A stretch of 64,000 nt of DNA, from NCBI RefSeq assembly GCF_029224025.1, contig NZ_CP119392.1, positions 109,501-173,500 of the forward strand, given 5' to 3'. Positions 42,800 through 51,308 of this stretch are shown one piece after another. Positions within the stretch are counted from its first letter, which is position 1; each line of letters starts with the position of its first letter. Position numbers and translations under genes: made by a program. Source of the DNA: Rhodanobacter sp. AS-Z3 (lineage in GTDB: Bacteria; Pseudomonadota; Gammaproteobacteria; Xanthomonadales; Rhodanobacteraceae). Under the pieces are notes generated by a model. That model saw only the letters and a list, made by a program, of their open reading frames with translations. It did no database searches and was not told the origin of the DNA.

Positions 42800-43420
42800 A
42801 TGGATCTGCTGCAACACCTCGTCACGATTTTTGCCGAGAACGGCTACGTCGCCGTGTTCATCGCGCTGATGATCTGCGGCGCCGGCCTGCCGCTGCCCGA
42901 AGACATTACCCTGGTTGCCGGCGGCGTGATCGCCGGACTGGGCTACGCCAATGTGCACGCAATGGTCGCGCTGGCGATGTTTGGCGTGTTGCTGGGCGAT
43001 TGCGCGATCTTCCTGCTCGGCCACCATTACGGCGCACGCATTCTGCAATGGCGGTTTGTGGCGCGCATCCTGACTCCCTCGCGCTACAGCAAGGTGCAGG
43101 ACAAATTCCAGCGTTACGGCAACCGGGTACTGTTTTTTGCGCGCTTCCTGCCCGGCATGCGCACCACCATCTATCTCACCGCAGGCATGACGCATCGCGT
43201 CTCGTTCATGCGCTTCCTGCTGATCGACACCGCCGCCGCATTGATCAGCGTACCGTTCTGGGTGTACCTGGGCTTCCTCGGCGCCGACAACCACGAGTGG
43301 CTAGTGAAGTGGATCGATCGCGGCCAGGGCGGCCTGTGGGCACTGGTCGGTATTCTGCTGCTGATCGGATTGGTGACATGGTGGCGCCGCAAGCGCCACG
43401 ACCAATGCGAGTCGGATTGA
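42800..43420 (+). CDS. DedA family membrane protein
   Basis: 206 residues, five to six hydrophobic segments. GAGLPLPEDITLVAGGVIAG, FLLGHHYGARI and FFARFLPGMRTTIYLTAGMTHRVSF (the conserved F-x-R-[FY]-x-P-G-x-R) are DedA hallmarks. DedA proteins work in envelope homeostasis and are undecaprenyl-phosphate or phospholipid flippase candidates. Start at MDLLQHL; an upstream Met at 42752 is in frame. Confidence 0.9.
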   Translation: MDLLQHLVTIFAENGYVAVFIALMICGAGLPLPEDITLVAGGVIAGLGYANVHAMVALAMFGVLLGDCAIFLLGHHYGARILQWRFVARILTPSRYSKVQDKFQRYGNRVLFFARFLPGMRTTIYLTAGMTHRVSFMRFLLIDTAAALISVPFWVYLGFLGADNHEWLVKWIDRGQGGLWALVGILLLIGLVTWWRRKRHDQCESD

Positions 43421-43435
43421 ATCAAAGGCATTCCG

Positions 43436-44431
43436 ATGCGCCGCCTTGTTCCGGACAACTTCACTCTCGCCCTGCTCGCTACCGTCGTACTGGCCTCGCT
43501 GCTGCCTTGTCGCGGCGATACGGCACGCATTTTCGACATCATCACTGACGCGGCCATCGCACTGCTGTTCTTCCTGCACGGCGCCAAGCTGCCGCGTTCG
43601 GCCATCGTGCAGGGACTGACCCACTGGCGACTGCATCTGACTGTCTTCGCCGGCACCTTCGTGTTGTTTCCCCTGCTCGGTCTGGCCTTGCGTCCGCTGG
43701 GTCATGCGCTGCTCACGCCTGACCTTTACCTCGGCATCCTGTTCGTCTGTGCGCTGCCATCGACGGTGCAGTCCTCGATCGCCTTCACCTCGATCGCCGG
43801 CGGCAATGTGTCGGCCGCCGTGGTCAGCGCTTCGATGTCGAACCTGATCGGGATTGCACTGACCCCGCTGCTGGTAGGTCTGCTGCTGGCCACCCACGGC
43901 GGCGGCACCTCCTGGCATGGCGTGCTCAACATCGTGCTGCAATTGCTGCTGCCGTTCACCCTCGGTCACATCGCGCGACGCTGGATCGGCGAGCTCGTCG
44001 ACCAGCACAAGCCACTGCTCCGCTTTACCGATCAGGGCACCATCCTGCTGGTGGTCTACGCCGCCTTCAGCGCGGCGGTGGTCGAAGGCCTGTGGCACGA
44101 CACGCCGATCTCCGCGCTGCTTTCGACACTGGCGATGTGCGGATTGTTGCTGGCGCTGGTGATGCCCACGCTGACCTGGGCCGCACGCCGGCTCGGCTTT
44201 TCGCGCGAAGACGAGATCACCATCGTGTTCTGCGGCTCCAAGAAAAGCATGGCCAGCGGCATCCCGATGGCAAAGATCCTGTTCGCCGGCCAGCTCGGTG
44301 GCCTCGGCGCGCTGGTGCTGCCGTTGATGATCTTCCATCAATTGCAGCTGATGGTGTGCGCGGTGGTGGCCAGGCGATATGCGGCGCGGGGGGCGCAACT
44401 CGTTGTCGAGGATGATCGCGAAGCGGATTGA
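43436..44431 (+). CDS. Bile acid:sodium symporter-like transporter (YfeH type)
   Basis: 331 residues with about ten hydrophobic segments. ALLFFLHGAKLPRSAI, CALPSTVQSSIAFTSIAGGNVSAA and GSKKSMASGIPMAKILF are the signature blocks of the SBF-like/YfeH branch of the BASS family (sodium-coupled import of organic anions); the last is typical of this branch. The substrate is unknown. Starts 15 bases after dedA, so probably co-transcribed. Confidence 0.9.
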   Translation: MRRLVPDNFTLALLATVVLASLLPCRGDTARIFDIITDAAIALLFFLHGAKLPRSAIVQGLTHWRLHLTVFAGTFVLFPLLGLALRPLGHALLTPDLYLGILFVCALPSTVQSSIAFTSIAGGNVSAAVVSASMSNLIGIALTPLLVGLLLATHGGGTSWHGVLNIVLQLLLPFTLGHIARRWIGELVDQHKPLLRFTDQGTILLVVYAAFSAAVVEGLWHDTPISALLSTLAMCGLLLALVMPTLTWAARRLGFSREDEITIVFCGSKKSMASGIPMAKILFAGQLGGLGALVLPLMIFHQLQLMVCAVVARRYAARGAQLVVEDDREAD

Positions 44432-44470
44432 GACACGATGGCGTCGTTGTTGTCGACAGCAGCCTGTGAC

Positions 44471-44752
44471 TTCAGAGCAAGAGCTTTCGTCCTCCTTCGG
44501 AGGGCGAGTTACTTTCTCTTTGCGTGGCCAAAGAGAAAGATAACCAAAGAGAAAGGCCACCCCACTTGGCGCTTGCCGGGCATCCATGCCCGGCAAGTCC
44601 GTGAGCCGGGGCCGGGCTTTTCGACAGCACATGCATGTACTGACGAAAAGGCATCGGCATCCATGCCGATGTCCGCTGCGCGGCCTGTCGTCCCCGACTC
44701 ACCGCCGCACAGGGGCCCCGGGTAGAGCAGCGGGCCATCCTGGCCCACACTC
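44471..44752 (+). repeat. Hairpin-rich repeat element, copy 1
   Basis: 282 bp, with an inverted second copy at 46647-46928. Hairpins: 44491-44503 (CCTCC/GGAGG), 44512-44539 (perfect 11-bp stem, CGTGGC loop), 44572-44597 (12-bp arms, CC loop), 44618-44649 (TTTTCG/CGAAAA outer stem, ACAT/ATGT inside), 44652-44671 (9-bp arms, CC loop) and 44732-44746 (GGGCCA/TGGCCC). The first three are the same in both copies; the last three differ in sequence but still pair. A frame reading FVLLRRASYFLFAWPKRK runs through but is not kept beyond the fourth hairpin, so it is not coding. Confidence 0.85.
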
Positions 44753-45135
44753 GGTGGGCAACCGCTACGCGGTCGCGAGAGCAAAAGGCAAGTAGCTTTG
44801 GACGATTATTCGAGGGGGAAGGAGGTCTGCTATCGGCCAAGTGCGGCCGCTCAACCTCGAAGCTAAGCCGCGGCGAAGCTGTCCCTATTGAACGGCGTCC
44901 AAAAGGCGCCGCGGCTGATTCCCGCACACCGGCCAGTCCGACAAACTAATGAGGTCGCCGGGCGCGGTCTATACGCTCGTCCGGGCCGGAAGGACCGGCC
45001 CAACAGGCCCCCCGAAGCCCGATCGATCATCTGAACGGTGGTGGAATCCAGGATCCCCGCAAGTTGAACTCGGCAAACGTGTGTAGGTGACGATTCTCCT
45101 CCCCTGCTCCTCACAACCAGGGGAACGTCGTTTGC
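44753..45135. other. Intergenic stretch between repeat and lipoprotein gene, no gene seen
   Basis: About 380 bases without a supported gene. It holds CTGCTATCGGCCAAGTGCGG at 44827, a relative of CTGCTATCGACCCAAAGCGG on the other flank (46533-46552, minus strand), and short inverted repeats such as GCCGCGGCG near 44868 and CCGGGCCGGAAGGACCGGCCC near 44990. A minus-strand open frame (44863-45114) has no recognisable content. Confidence 0.4.
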
Positions 45136-46110
45136 TCAAAAAATAAGGTTCACGTTATCTACGTACAAGATGACCACCCTGCGAGTGACCGGATCGAGAT
45201 AGAACGTCCGATCAATAAACGGCGATAGGGCGAAGGTATGGTTCTCAAAGTCAACTACAACATCTCTTTTCTCATCTAGCGAGAGGCTATCACCTGGCCC
45301 CTTGAAACCACAGCCCGTCTTGTGACAAATCACACTGGGATCAGCAAACCAAGTGACCGCCTCGCTGGTCCGCCCCATCGTCAGTTTGAAAGCATGCCCA
45401 TCGAATACCGCGCTGGAGTCTGTATTAGATATAACGGCGTCGGTTGGATGAAAATTAAAAACCGCGTCCGTGCATCCTAGGCTCATACGCACATCGGCCC
45501 GCTTGGGACAATCGCCAGTGTAGAAGTCTCGCTTAGCGTCATCAATATTTAGGAAAGGCGTCAGCTTTGCACCAACAGTCTGATAGATGACGACATCTGG
45601 CATCGATTGAGCGTCTGTGTTTGTGCGTTTCCTAGCGATGTCGGCAAAAACAACTCCGCCACGACTGAAGTCTATGAACGACCTCTTGATGCGCACTTGA
45701 TGATGCGGTGAATGCCGGTGGATTTCGTCGAAACTTTCGACAACCGGGATCCCTTTTCCTGGTAAAAGAACGAAAAGGTTCGATGGAACGTCTAAGTGAC
45801 CCGTACCATTGCACGCGTAGCCTTGCCTGCTTCCGACAACATATCGGGAACCGTCTTTAAGCCGGCCTCGAACTACCGTCTTGGAAGTCGTCTCAATCCA
45901 ATAATCGCCGCGCTCGAAATTCCACAACTTGTAACAATCGTTCGTGGCAACCGAGCTGTACTGTTGGCCATCGACCTCAAAGTCAACTGTATAAGTAATC
46001 TGCCTCTTGTCTGCAAACGGAGAGCAGCCGGTTAAAGCTGCAAGCAGTGGGACCATCACAACTGCGACAACGAATGTTCCTTTCTTCCATAACAGCCTTG
46101 AAACCGGCAT
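45136..46110 (-). CDS. Orphan lipoprotein
   Basis: 324 residues. A lipoprotein signal ends LLAALTGC, so Cys29 should be lipidated. The mature part is beta-rich with no recognisable domain; FEVDGQQYSSVATNDCYKLWNF at the start and a paired-Cys pattern (SVICHKTGCGFKG) are notable. Base composition is clearly lower in GC than its neighbours (43% by hand count over 45421-45480), with rare-codon flavour (AAA, ATA, AGA runs), which suggests recent acquisition. It lies alone between two inverted repeat copies. Confidence 0.75.
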   Translation of the reverse strand: MPVSRLLWKKGTFVVAVVMVPLLAALTGCSPFADKRQITYTVDFEVDGQQYSSVATNDCYKLWNFERGDYWIETTSKTVVRGRLKDGSRYVVGSRQGYACNGTGHLDVPSNLFVLLPGKGIPVVESFDEIHRHSPHHQVRIKRSFIDFSRGGVVFADIARKRTNTDAQSMPDVVIYQTVGAKLTPFLNIDDAKRDFYTGDCPKRADVRMSLGCTDAVFNFHPTDAVISNTDSSAVFDGHAFKLTMGRTSEAVTWFADPSVICHKTGCGFKGPGDSLSLDEKRDVVVDFENHTFALSPFIDRTFYLDPVTRRVVILYVDNVNLIF

Positions 46111-46646
46111 AAAACTCCTTGCTTGTACGGCATTAACGTCGGGTGTCTGCGGCTCAGTTGCGCTAGCACGGCGGGGGTGTTCGAAAAAGCAGCGATTGAG
46201 CGTGCCGGTCTCAAAGCTGCTTTGCTTGTTGAAAGATCGTCCGGTCGATCAACCACAGGGCGGCGACTGGATTTTGGGTGGTTGCGACCGTGAAAGCATA
46301 AACGTGCTAACTCCGCTTCATCGGGCCGGTCCGGCTATCACAAAGAAGTATAGCCGGACGCAGCAGTTGGCCAATTTGTCTATCTTGGTGCCGTGCTGGA
46401 GCGGACATCTGCGTGCCAGGGCTGCGCCGGATTGCTCCGAGAACAGTACTCGCGCTGGCGCTCCCGGGACAGCCCAAATTTCGCCCCCCAGCCCCGGTAA
46501 TGGACTCCCCCAAAGTAGCCGTTCATGACCGGCCGCTTTGGGTCGATAGCAGCCCTTCAAACGTGCTGTGACTGGGGTCTTCATTTCAAGTGATGGCGGG
46601 CGATTACCGTCCGCGACGCCCGTTGCTGTTGCTTGGCTCTTCTGAA
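46111..46646. other. Intergenic stretch between lipoprotein gene and repeat copy 2, no gene seen
   Basis: About 535 bases without a supported gene. It contains the second GATAGCAG-type element (46521-46552), a hairpin GCTATC...GATAGC-like repeat near 46330, and GC-rich segments (e.g. near 46490). Several short open frames on both strands show no homology. Probably the promoter and debris of the acquired region. Confidence 0.35.
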
Positions 46647-46928
46647 GAGTGCGGGCCACGATGGCCCGCTGCTCTACCCGGGGCCCCTGTGCGGCGGTGA
46701 GTCGGGGTCGACAGGCCGCGCAGCGGGAGTCGACAGGGATGTCGGCTCCTTTTCGCGCGGGCAGGAAGCCCGCTCGAAAAGCCCGGCCCCGGCTCACGGA
46801 CTTGCCGGGCATGGATGCCCGGCAAGCGCCAAGTGGGGTGGCCTTTCTCTTTGGTTATCTTTCTCTTTGGCCACGCAAAGAGAAAGTAACTCGCCCTCCG
46901 AAGGAGGACGAAAGCTCTTCGCTCTGAA
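46647..46928 (-). repeat. Hairpin-rich repeat element, copy 2 (inverted)
   Basis: Inverted copy of 44471-44752, 282 bp. The constant part is identical over about 145 bases. The variable hairpins here are 46750-46780 (same TTTTCG/CGAAAA outer stem but GCGGGC/GCCCGC inside, one base shorter than in copy 1), 46727-46748 (GAGTCGACA/TGTCGGCTC) and 46651-46669 (GCGGGCCA/TGGCCCGC). Pairing is kept while sequence differs. Confidence 0.85.
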
Positions 46929-46939
46929 TGCCACAGAAT

Positions 46940-46977
46940 TAGAGCAAGAGCACCGCGCACAGGACGTGCTCCTGCGG
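46940..46977 (-). repeat. REP-like palindrome
   Basis: GAGCACCGCGCACAGGACGTGCTC, with a CTGC head on the minus strand; related to the elements at 13907 and 35032. Abuts repeat copy 2. Confidence 0.5.
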
Positions 46978-46994
46978 AAAGCAGCTACAAGCAC

Positions 46995-47027
46995 AGAGCC
47001 ATCAGAGCCATCAGAGCCATCAGAGCC
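46995..47027. repeat. Nine-base tandem repeat at the mgtA 3' end
   Basis: AGAGCC followed by three copies of ATCAGAGCC. The last copy overlaps the final codons and stop of mgtA. Copy-number change would alter the sequence next to the stop but not the frame inside the gene. Confidence 0.7.
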
Positions 47028-49659
47028 AGCGCTTGTACCGCCGAATGTAAATTACCTTCATCAGCTGCGTCAGCACGCTGTAGCTCACCAGGGTCAACGC
47101 CAACCAGGCGAAATACATCGGTGGCAAGGGCACCATGCCGATCTTCGCGCCGATGGCGCTGAATGGAATCAGCATGCCAAGCACGATGATCGCGATGGTC
47201 AAGCCAAGCACCGGTGCGGCGGCAATGCTCTGCACGAAGGGGATCTTGCGGGTGCGGATCATGTGCACGATCAGCGTCTGCGACAGCAGACCCTCGATGA
47301 ACCAGCCGGACTGGAACAGCGACTGATGCGCCGGTGAATTCGCGCCGAAGTAATGCCACAGCAGCCAGAACGTGGTGATGTCGAAGATCGAGCTGACCGG
47401 GCCGATCCACACCATGAAACGGCCAATGTCACCGGCGTCCCATTTGCGCGGCTTGCTCAGGTATTCCTCGTCCATGCGGTCGAACGGAATCGACAACTGC
47501 GAAATGTCGTACAGCAGGTTCTGCACCAGGATCTGCAGCGGCAGCATCGGCAGGAACGGCAGGAACGCGCTGGCCACCAGCACGCTGAACACGTTGCCGA
47601 AGTTGGAGCTGGCGGTCATCTTGATGTACTTCATGATGTTGCCGAAGGTGATGCGGCCTTCCAGCACGCCCTCCTCCAACACCATCAGATTTTTTTCCAG
47701 CAGGATGATATCGGCCGACTCCTTGGCGATATCGGTCGCGGTATCCACCGAGATGCCGACGTCCGCATCATGCAGCGCCGGCGCGTCGTTGATGCCGTCG
47801 CCGAGGAAGCCCACGGTATGACCGAGCCGCTGCAGCGAGCGCACCACGCGCGCCTTTTGCAGCGGGGACATCTTGGCGAACACGGTGACGCGCGCGACCA
47901 GGGTGTCCAGTGCGGCGTCATCCAGCACTTCGATTTCCCGCCCTTCCACCGAGTGGGTGACATCGAGCCCGACCTCACGGCAGATCTTGCGCGTCACCGC
48001 CTCGTTGTCGCCGGTGATCACTTTCACTTCGACGCCGTGCGCGTTGAGCGCACGAATCGCTGTAGCTGCCGAGTCCTTCGGTGGATCGAGGAAGGCCAGG
48101 CAGCCGACTGCAACCAGGTCGCTTTCGTCGGCTACACCGTAGGGACGCTCATGCGCGGACCCACGCCGCACGGCCACCACCAGCACGCGCAAGCCGTCCT
48201 CGTTGAGTTTGTGCGTCATCGCCTTGATCTCGCGGCGACGTTCGTCGGTCAGCGGCTCGGTGACGTCGCCGGTCTTCGCGAATGCACAGATCGCCAGCAT
48301 TTCCTCGACCGCGCCCTTGCAGATCAGCAGATGCTCGCCATCGCCCCTGGCCACCACCACCGACATGCGCCGGCGCTGGAAGTCGAACGGGATCTCGTCG
48401 ATCACGCGATAGCGCTGCGCCGCCGCCTCGAGGTCGCGATGCTCCAGCACCGCCTTGTCCATCAGGTTCTTCAAACCGGTCTGGAAACGGCTGTTGAGAT
48501 AGCCGTATTCCAGCGCCTCGTCGGATTCCTCGCCATCCAGATCGAGGTGCCGCTCCAGCACGATCTTGTCCAGCGTCAGCGTGCCGGTCTTGTCGGTGCA
48601 CAGCACGTCCATCGCGCCGAAGTTCTGGATCGCGTTGAGCCGCTTCACCACCACCTTGCGCCGCGACATCGCCAGCGCGCCCTTGGACAGGTTCGCGGTG
48701 ACGATCAGCGGCAGCATCTCCGGAGTCAGCCCCACGGCCACCGAAAGGCCGAACAGGAACGCCTGCAGGAAGCTGCCCTTGTCGATCCAGTTGATCGCGA
48801 TTACCACCGGCACCATCACCAGCATGAAGCGGATCAGCAACCAGCTGACCGAGTTCACGCCGCGATCGAAACTGGTTTGCACGCGCTGGCCGGACATGCT
48901 GTGTGCAATCGATCCGAGATAACTCTGCGATCCGGTCGCTACCGCCACGGCGGTGGCGGTACCGCTGACCACGTTGGTGCCCATGTAGCAAACCGTAGGC
49001 AAATCCAGCGGGGCAACGTGGTCGCTCGTCGGCACGGCTCCGCGCAACGGCGCCGACTTCTCTACCGGCAACGATTCGCCAGTGAGAATCGCCTGACTGA
49101 TGAATAGATCCTTCGCGCTGAGCAGACGCAGGTCGGCCGGCACCATGTCGCCGGCGCCGAGATGAACGATGTCACCGGCTACCAATTCGACCACCGGTAC
49201 TTCGATCTGTTCGCTGTGGCCATCGGAAGCACGCCGCGTCACCGTGGCGGTATTGCGCACCATCGCCTTCAGGTTCTCGGCGGCGCGGGTCGAACGGTAT
49301 TCCTGGGTGAAGCTGAGCAGCACGCTGATGCCCACCATCACGCCGATGATGATCGGGCCGGTCAGGTCACCCTTGTCGGTGAACAACTGCACCCCGGCCA
49401 GCACCAGCAGCACGATGATGAAAGGATTCTTGAACGCGTGCAGCAACTGCATCGACCAATGCGGCGGCTTTTCATGGGCCACCTCGTTCACACCGTCGCG
49501 CTGCAGCCGTGTCTCGATCTGCTCAGCATCAAGACCTTTGCTTGAGCTATCCAGCTCGGCCAGCAAAGCCAGGTTGTCGCTGAAGGCCTGCGCCGCGACG
49601 ATCACAGGTACCGCCTTGCCTGCTGCGCGTGCGGCAGACGTGGAGAAGTTCTTGCTCAT
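47020..49659 (-). CDS. mgtA: Magnesium-transporting P-type ATPase
   Basis: 879 residues, type IIIB P-ATPase. Imports Mg2+ into the cytoplasm. Motifs: TGES (LTGESLPVEK), CTDKTGTLTLDK with the phosphorylated Asp, KGAVEEML (nucleotide binding), GDGINDAPALHDADVGISVD (hinge). Ten transmembrane segments. MgtA/B-type region ENLKAMVRNTATV and C-terminal QSGWFIEGLLSQTL are typical. The start was set at MSKNFSTS; an upstream in-frame Met (49722) reads as leader. A long leader and small ORF precede it. Confidence 0.95.
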   Translation of the reverse strand: MSKNFSTSAARAAGKAVPVIVAAQAFSDNLALLAELDSSSKGLDAEQIETRLQRDGVNEVAHEKPPHWSMQLLHAFKNPFIIVLLVLAGVQLFTDKGDLTGPIIIGVMVGISVLLSFTQEYRSTRAAENLKAMVRNTATVTRRASDGHSEQIEVPVVELVAGDIVHLGAGDMVPADLRLLSAKDLFISQAILTGESLPVEKSAPLRGAVPTSDHVAPLDLPTVCYMGTNVVSGTATAVAVATGSQSYLGSIAHSMSGQRVQTSFDRGVNSVSWLLIRFMLVMVPVVIAINWIDKGSFLQAFLFGLSVAVGLTPEMLPLIVTANLSKGALAMSRRKVVVKRLNAIQNFGAMDVLCTDKTGTLTLDKIVLERHLDLDGEESDEALEYGYLNSRFQTGLKNLMDKAVLEHRDLEAAAQRYRVIDEIPFDFQRRRMSVVVARGDGEHLLICKGAVEEMLAICAFAKTGDVTEPLTDERRREIKAMTHKLNEDGLRVLVVAVRRGSAHERPYGVADESDLVAVGCLAFLDPPKDSAATAIRALNAHGVEVKVITGDNEAVTRKICREVGLDVTHSVEGREIEVLDDAALDTLVARVTVFAKMSPLQKARVVRSLQRLGHTVGFLGDGINDAPALHDADVGISVDTATDIAKESADIILLEKNLMVLEEGVLEGRITFGNIMKYIKMTASSNFGNVFSVLVASAFLPFLPMLPLQILVQNLLYDISQLSIPFDRMDEEYLSKPRKWDAGDIGRFMVWIGPVSSIFDITTFWLLWHYFGANSPAHQSLFQSGWFIEGLLSQTLIVHMIRTRKIPFVQSIAAAPVLGLTIAIIVLGMLIPFSAIGAKIGMVPLPPMYFAWLALTLVSYSVLTQLMKVIYIRRYKRWL

Positions 49660-49663
49660 GTTT

Positions 49664-49681
49664 CGCTTCCGTGAAGCGGAA
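49664..49681 (-). promoter_or_regulatory. Overlapping alternative hairpins before the mgtA start
   Basis: CGCTT/AAGCG (49664-49678) and TTCCG/CGGAA (49667-49681) overlap and exclude each other, 5-6 bases before the mgtA ATG, with the purine-rich GGAAGCG (minus strand) as the likely ribosome site inside. A further 7-bp hairpin, GCCAACT/AGTTGGC, lies upstream near 49770-49796. Two-state control of translation is possible, as in Mg2+-sensing leaders; inference only. Confidence 0.35.
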
Positions 49682-49873
49682 TGCCGATGCGGCAGGCGCT
49701 GGCGAAGTCCATCCGGCGCCACCCCGCTGCGAAGATCAACGGATGACCGCAGTGTTCCTTCCTGCCAACTGCCGGCAGCGAGTTGGCACCCGATGGATCA
49801 GCGCGGGCGGGGAATCAGCCAGTCGGATGGCACGATGGTGGAGGCCACCCCAGACGTACGATCAGCATGCTCA

Positions 49874-50086
49874 TCAGCGTGCGAGACCGCGCCGTCGATG
49901 ACGCGCCGCTTTGAGAAACGAGGCCGGCTCGCGGCGCACAGCGAGCGCAGCCGTTGGCAACGTGTCGCCATCCGCCGTCGATCCGGCCAGCGGCGCCGGC
50001 ACGGTCACGCTGAACCCCGGCAAGGCGGCGCCCGCGGTGTATCGGCCTGCAAGGTGCAGCCGGAAAAAATCGTGAAGGAGCTTCAT
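49874..50086 (-). CDS. Putative small protein upstream of mgtA
   Basis: 70 residues, same strand and 214 bases before mgtA. A good Shine-Dalgarno GAGGAG stands 8 bases before the ATG. Sequence starts MKLLHDFFRLHLAGRY, is moderately hydrophobic to about 55 and ends strongly basic (ARHRRRGLAR). It could be a leader peptide or a small regulator of mgtA; no family is recognised. Confidence 0.45.
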   Translation of the reverse strand: MKLLHDFFRLHLAGRYTAGAALPGFSVTVPAPLAGSTADGDTLPTAALAVRREPASFLKAARHRRRGLAR

Positions 50087-50403
50087 CAGCCCATCTCCTC
50101 ATGACAACGCCAATGGCGTCCTCAGGAGTGGGCCGGACTTTCCCTAGCGGAAAGCACCAGCCGACCGCAGGCGGTCGCCGCAGGCGTTCGTGTTGTTTTG
50201 CGGCGCCGGCACCCGAAGCGAGCGGATGTCGACGTTGCGACTAGGGTAAACGTCCATATGCCTTGGTTAGTCAGGACAGGAAGCCGGCCGGCGCAAGCGC
50301 GCCGAAGGGCGCGCGCATTGTGGTGCTGCAGCGCGCAAGTGTCAATCGGTGGAACCCATCATGGCGGCGAAGATTTCCCCACCATGATGTCCTCGCTACT
50401 CGC
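50087..50403. other. mgtA upstream / cyoE downstream region, no gene seen
   Basis: About 317 bases. GC-rich inverted repeats, e.g. GACCGCAGGCGGTC near 50164 and GGCGCGC repeats near 50310, indicate a folded RNA or terminator for either gene. A Mg2+-responsive leader would lie here, but no canonical M-box or ykoK motif was recognised. Confidence 0.35.
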
Positions 50404-51306
50404 TCAAATCACCCGCTGCAAGCTCAGACCCTGCTGCACCAGCGGATCGACCAGCCAGTGATCGACCAGCAGGAAGGCGAACAGCGCCATCAGGTAGATG
50501 ATCGAATAGTTGAACACCTTCATCGAGTACAACTCGTCCGGCGGATTCAACAGTCGCACTGCGTAATAGAGGAACGCGCCGCCAAGCACCGCCGCGCCAC
50601 CGAGGTAGATCATCCCGCTCATGCCGGTCAGCGCCGGCAGCAGGGTCACCAGCACCAGCAGCACGGTGTAAAACAGGATGTGCCAACGGGTGAATACCAC
50701 GCCATGAGTCACCGGCAGCATCGGTACCTGGGCGCGTGAATAGTCGTCGCGGCGGAAGATCGCCAGTGCCCAGAAGTGCGGCGGCGTCCACACGAAGATG
50801 ATCAGGCACAGCTGCAACGCATACGGATGCAGTGAACCCGTCACCGCGGTCCAGCCCAGCACCGGCGGAATCGCCCCGGCCAGGCCGCCAATCACGATGT
50901 TTTGCGGCGAGGCCCGTTTGAGGAAGGCGGTGTAGATCACCGCGTAACCGATCAGGCCGGCGAAGGTCAACACCGCAGTCAGCGTGTTGACCAGCAGCAC
51001 CAGCACGACCATCGAGAGGATGCCCAACGACAGCGCGAACACGAACACCTGACGCACGTTGAGATGGCCGGTAGCCAATGGGCGGTGTGCGGTGCGCACC
51101 ATCAACTTGTCGATGCGCTGGTCGATCAGTTGATTGAACGCGGCGGCCGATGACGAGGCCAGCCAGATGCCCAGCGTACCGAACACCAGCGCACGCCAGG
51201 GCGGCATGCCCGGCACGGCGAGGAACATGCCGATCACCGCGCAGAACACCAGCAGGGCAACGATGCGCGGCTTGGTCAGTTGCAGATATTCACGAAAAAC
51301 GCTCAT
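50404..51306 (-). CDS. cyoE: Protohaem IX farnesyltransferase (haem O synthase)
   Basis: 300 residues. Attaches a farnesyl group to haem b, giving haem O. The prenyl diphosphate/Mg2+ site is [20 protein letters not shown] (N-x3-D-x3-D), the second conserved block is [22 protein letters not shown], and nine hydrophobic segments follow the UbiA pattern. It ends the ctaA operon, starting 2 bases beyond the ctaA stop, so haem O is passed on to haem A synthase made from the same mRNA. Confidence 0.95.
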   Translation of the reverse strand: MSVFREYLQLTKPRIVALLVFCAVIGMFLAVPGMPPWRALVFGTLGIWLASSSAAAFNQLIDQRIDKLMVRTAHRPLATGHLNVRQVFVFALSLGILSMVVLVLLVNTLTAVLTFAGLIGYAVIYTAFLKRASPQNIVIGGLAGAIPPVLGWTAVTGSLHPYALQLCLIIFVWTPPHFWALAIFRRDDYSRAQVPMLPVTHGVVFTRWHILFYTVLLVLVTLLPALTGMSGMIYLGGAAVLGGAFLYYAVRLLNPPDELYSMKVFNYSIIYLMALFAFLLVDHWLVDPLVQQGLSLQRVI

Positions 51307-51308
51307 CT

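Noticed and set aside
44438..44725. Small protein FVLLRRASYFLFAWPKRK... in the repeat (and its counterpart 46604-46960)
   Set aside because: The frame is lost between copies by a one-base length change in a variable hairpin, while hairpin pairing is preserved; the region is not coding.
44863..45114. 83-codon minus-strand open frame next to repeat copy 1
   Set aside because: No homology, no ribosome site, Arg/Gly-rich translation expected by chance at this GC content.
46995..47027. CRISPR array
   Set aside because: Nine-base units without spacers; a simple tandem repeat. No other regularly spaced repeats were seen in the window.
47353..49107. 584-codon plus-strand open frame antisense to mgtA
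   Set aside because: Antisense of a clear P-type ATPase; no domain, no ribosome site.
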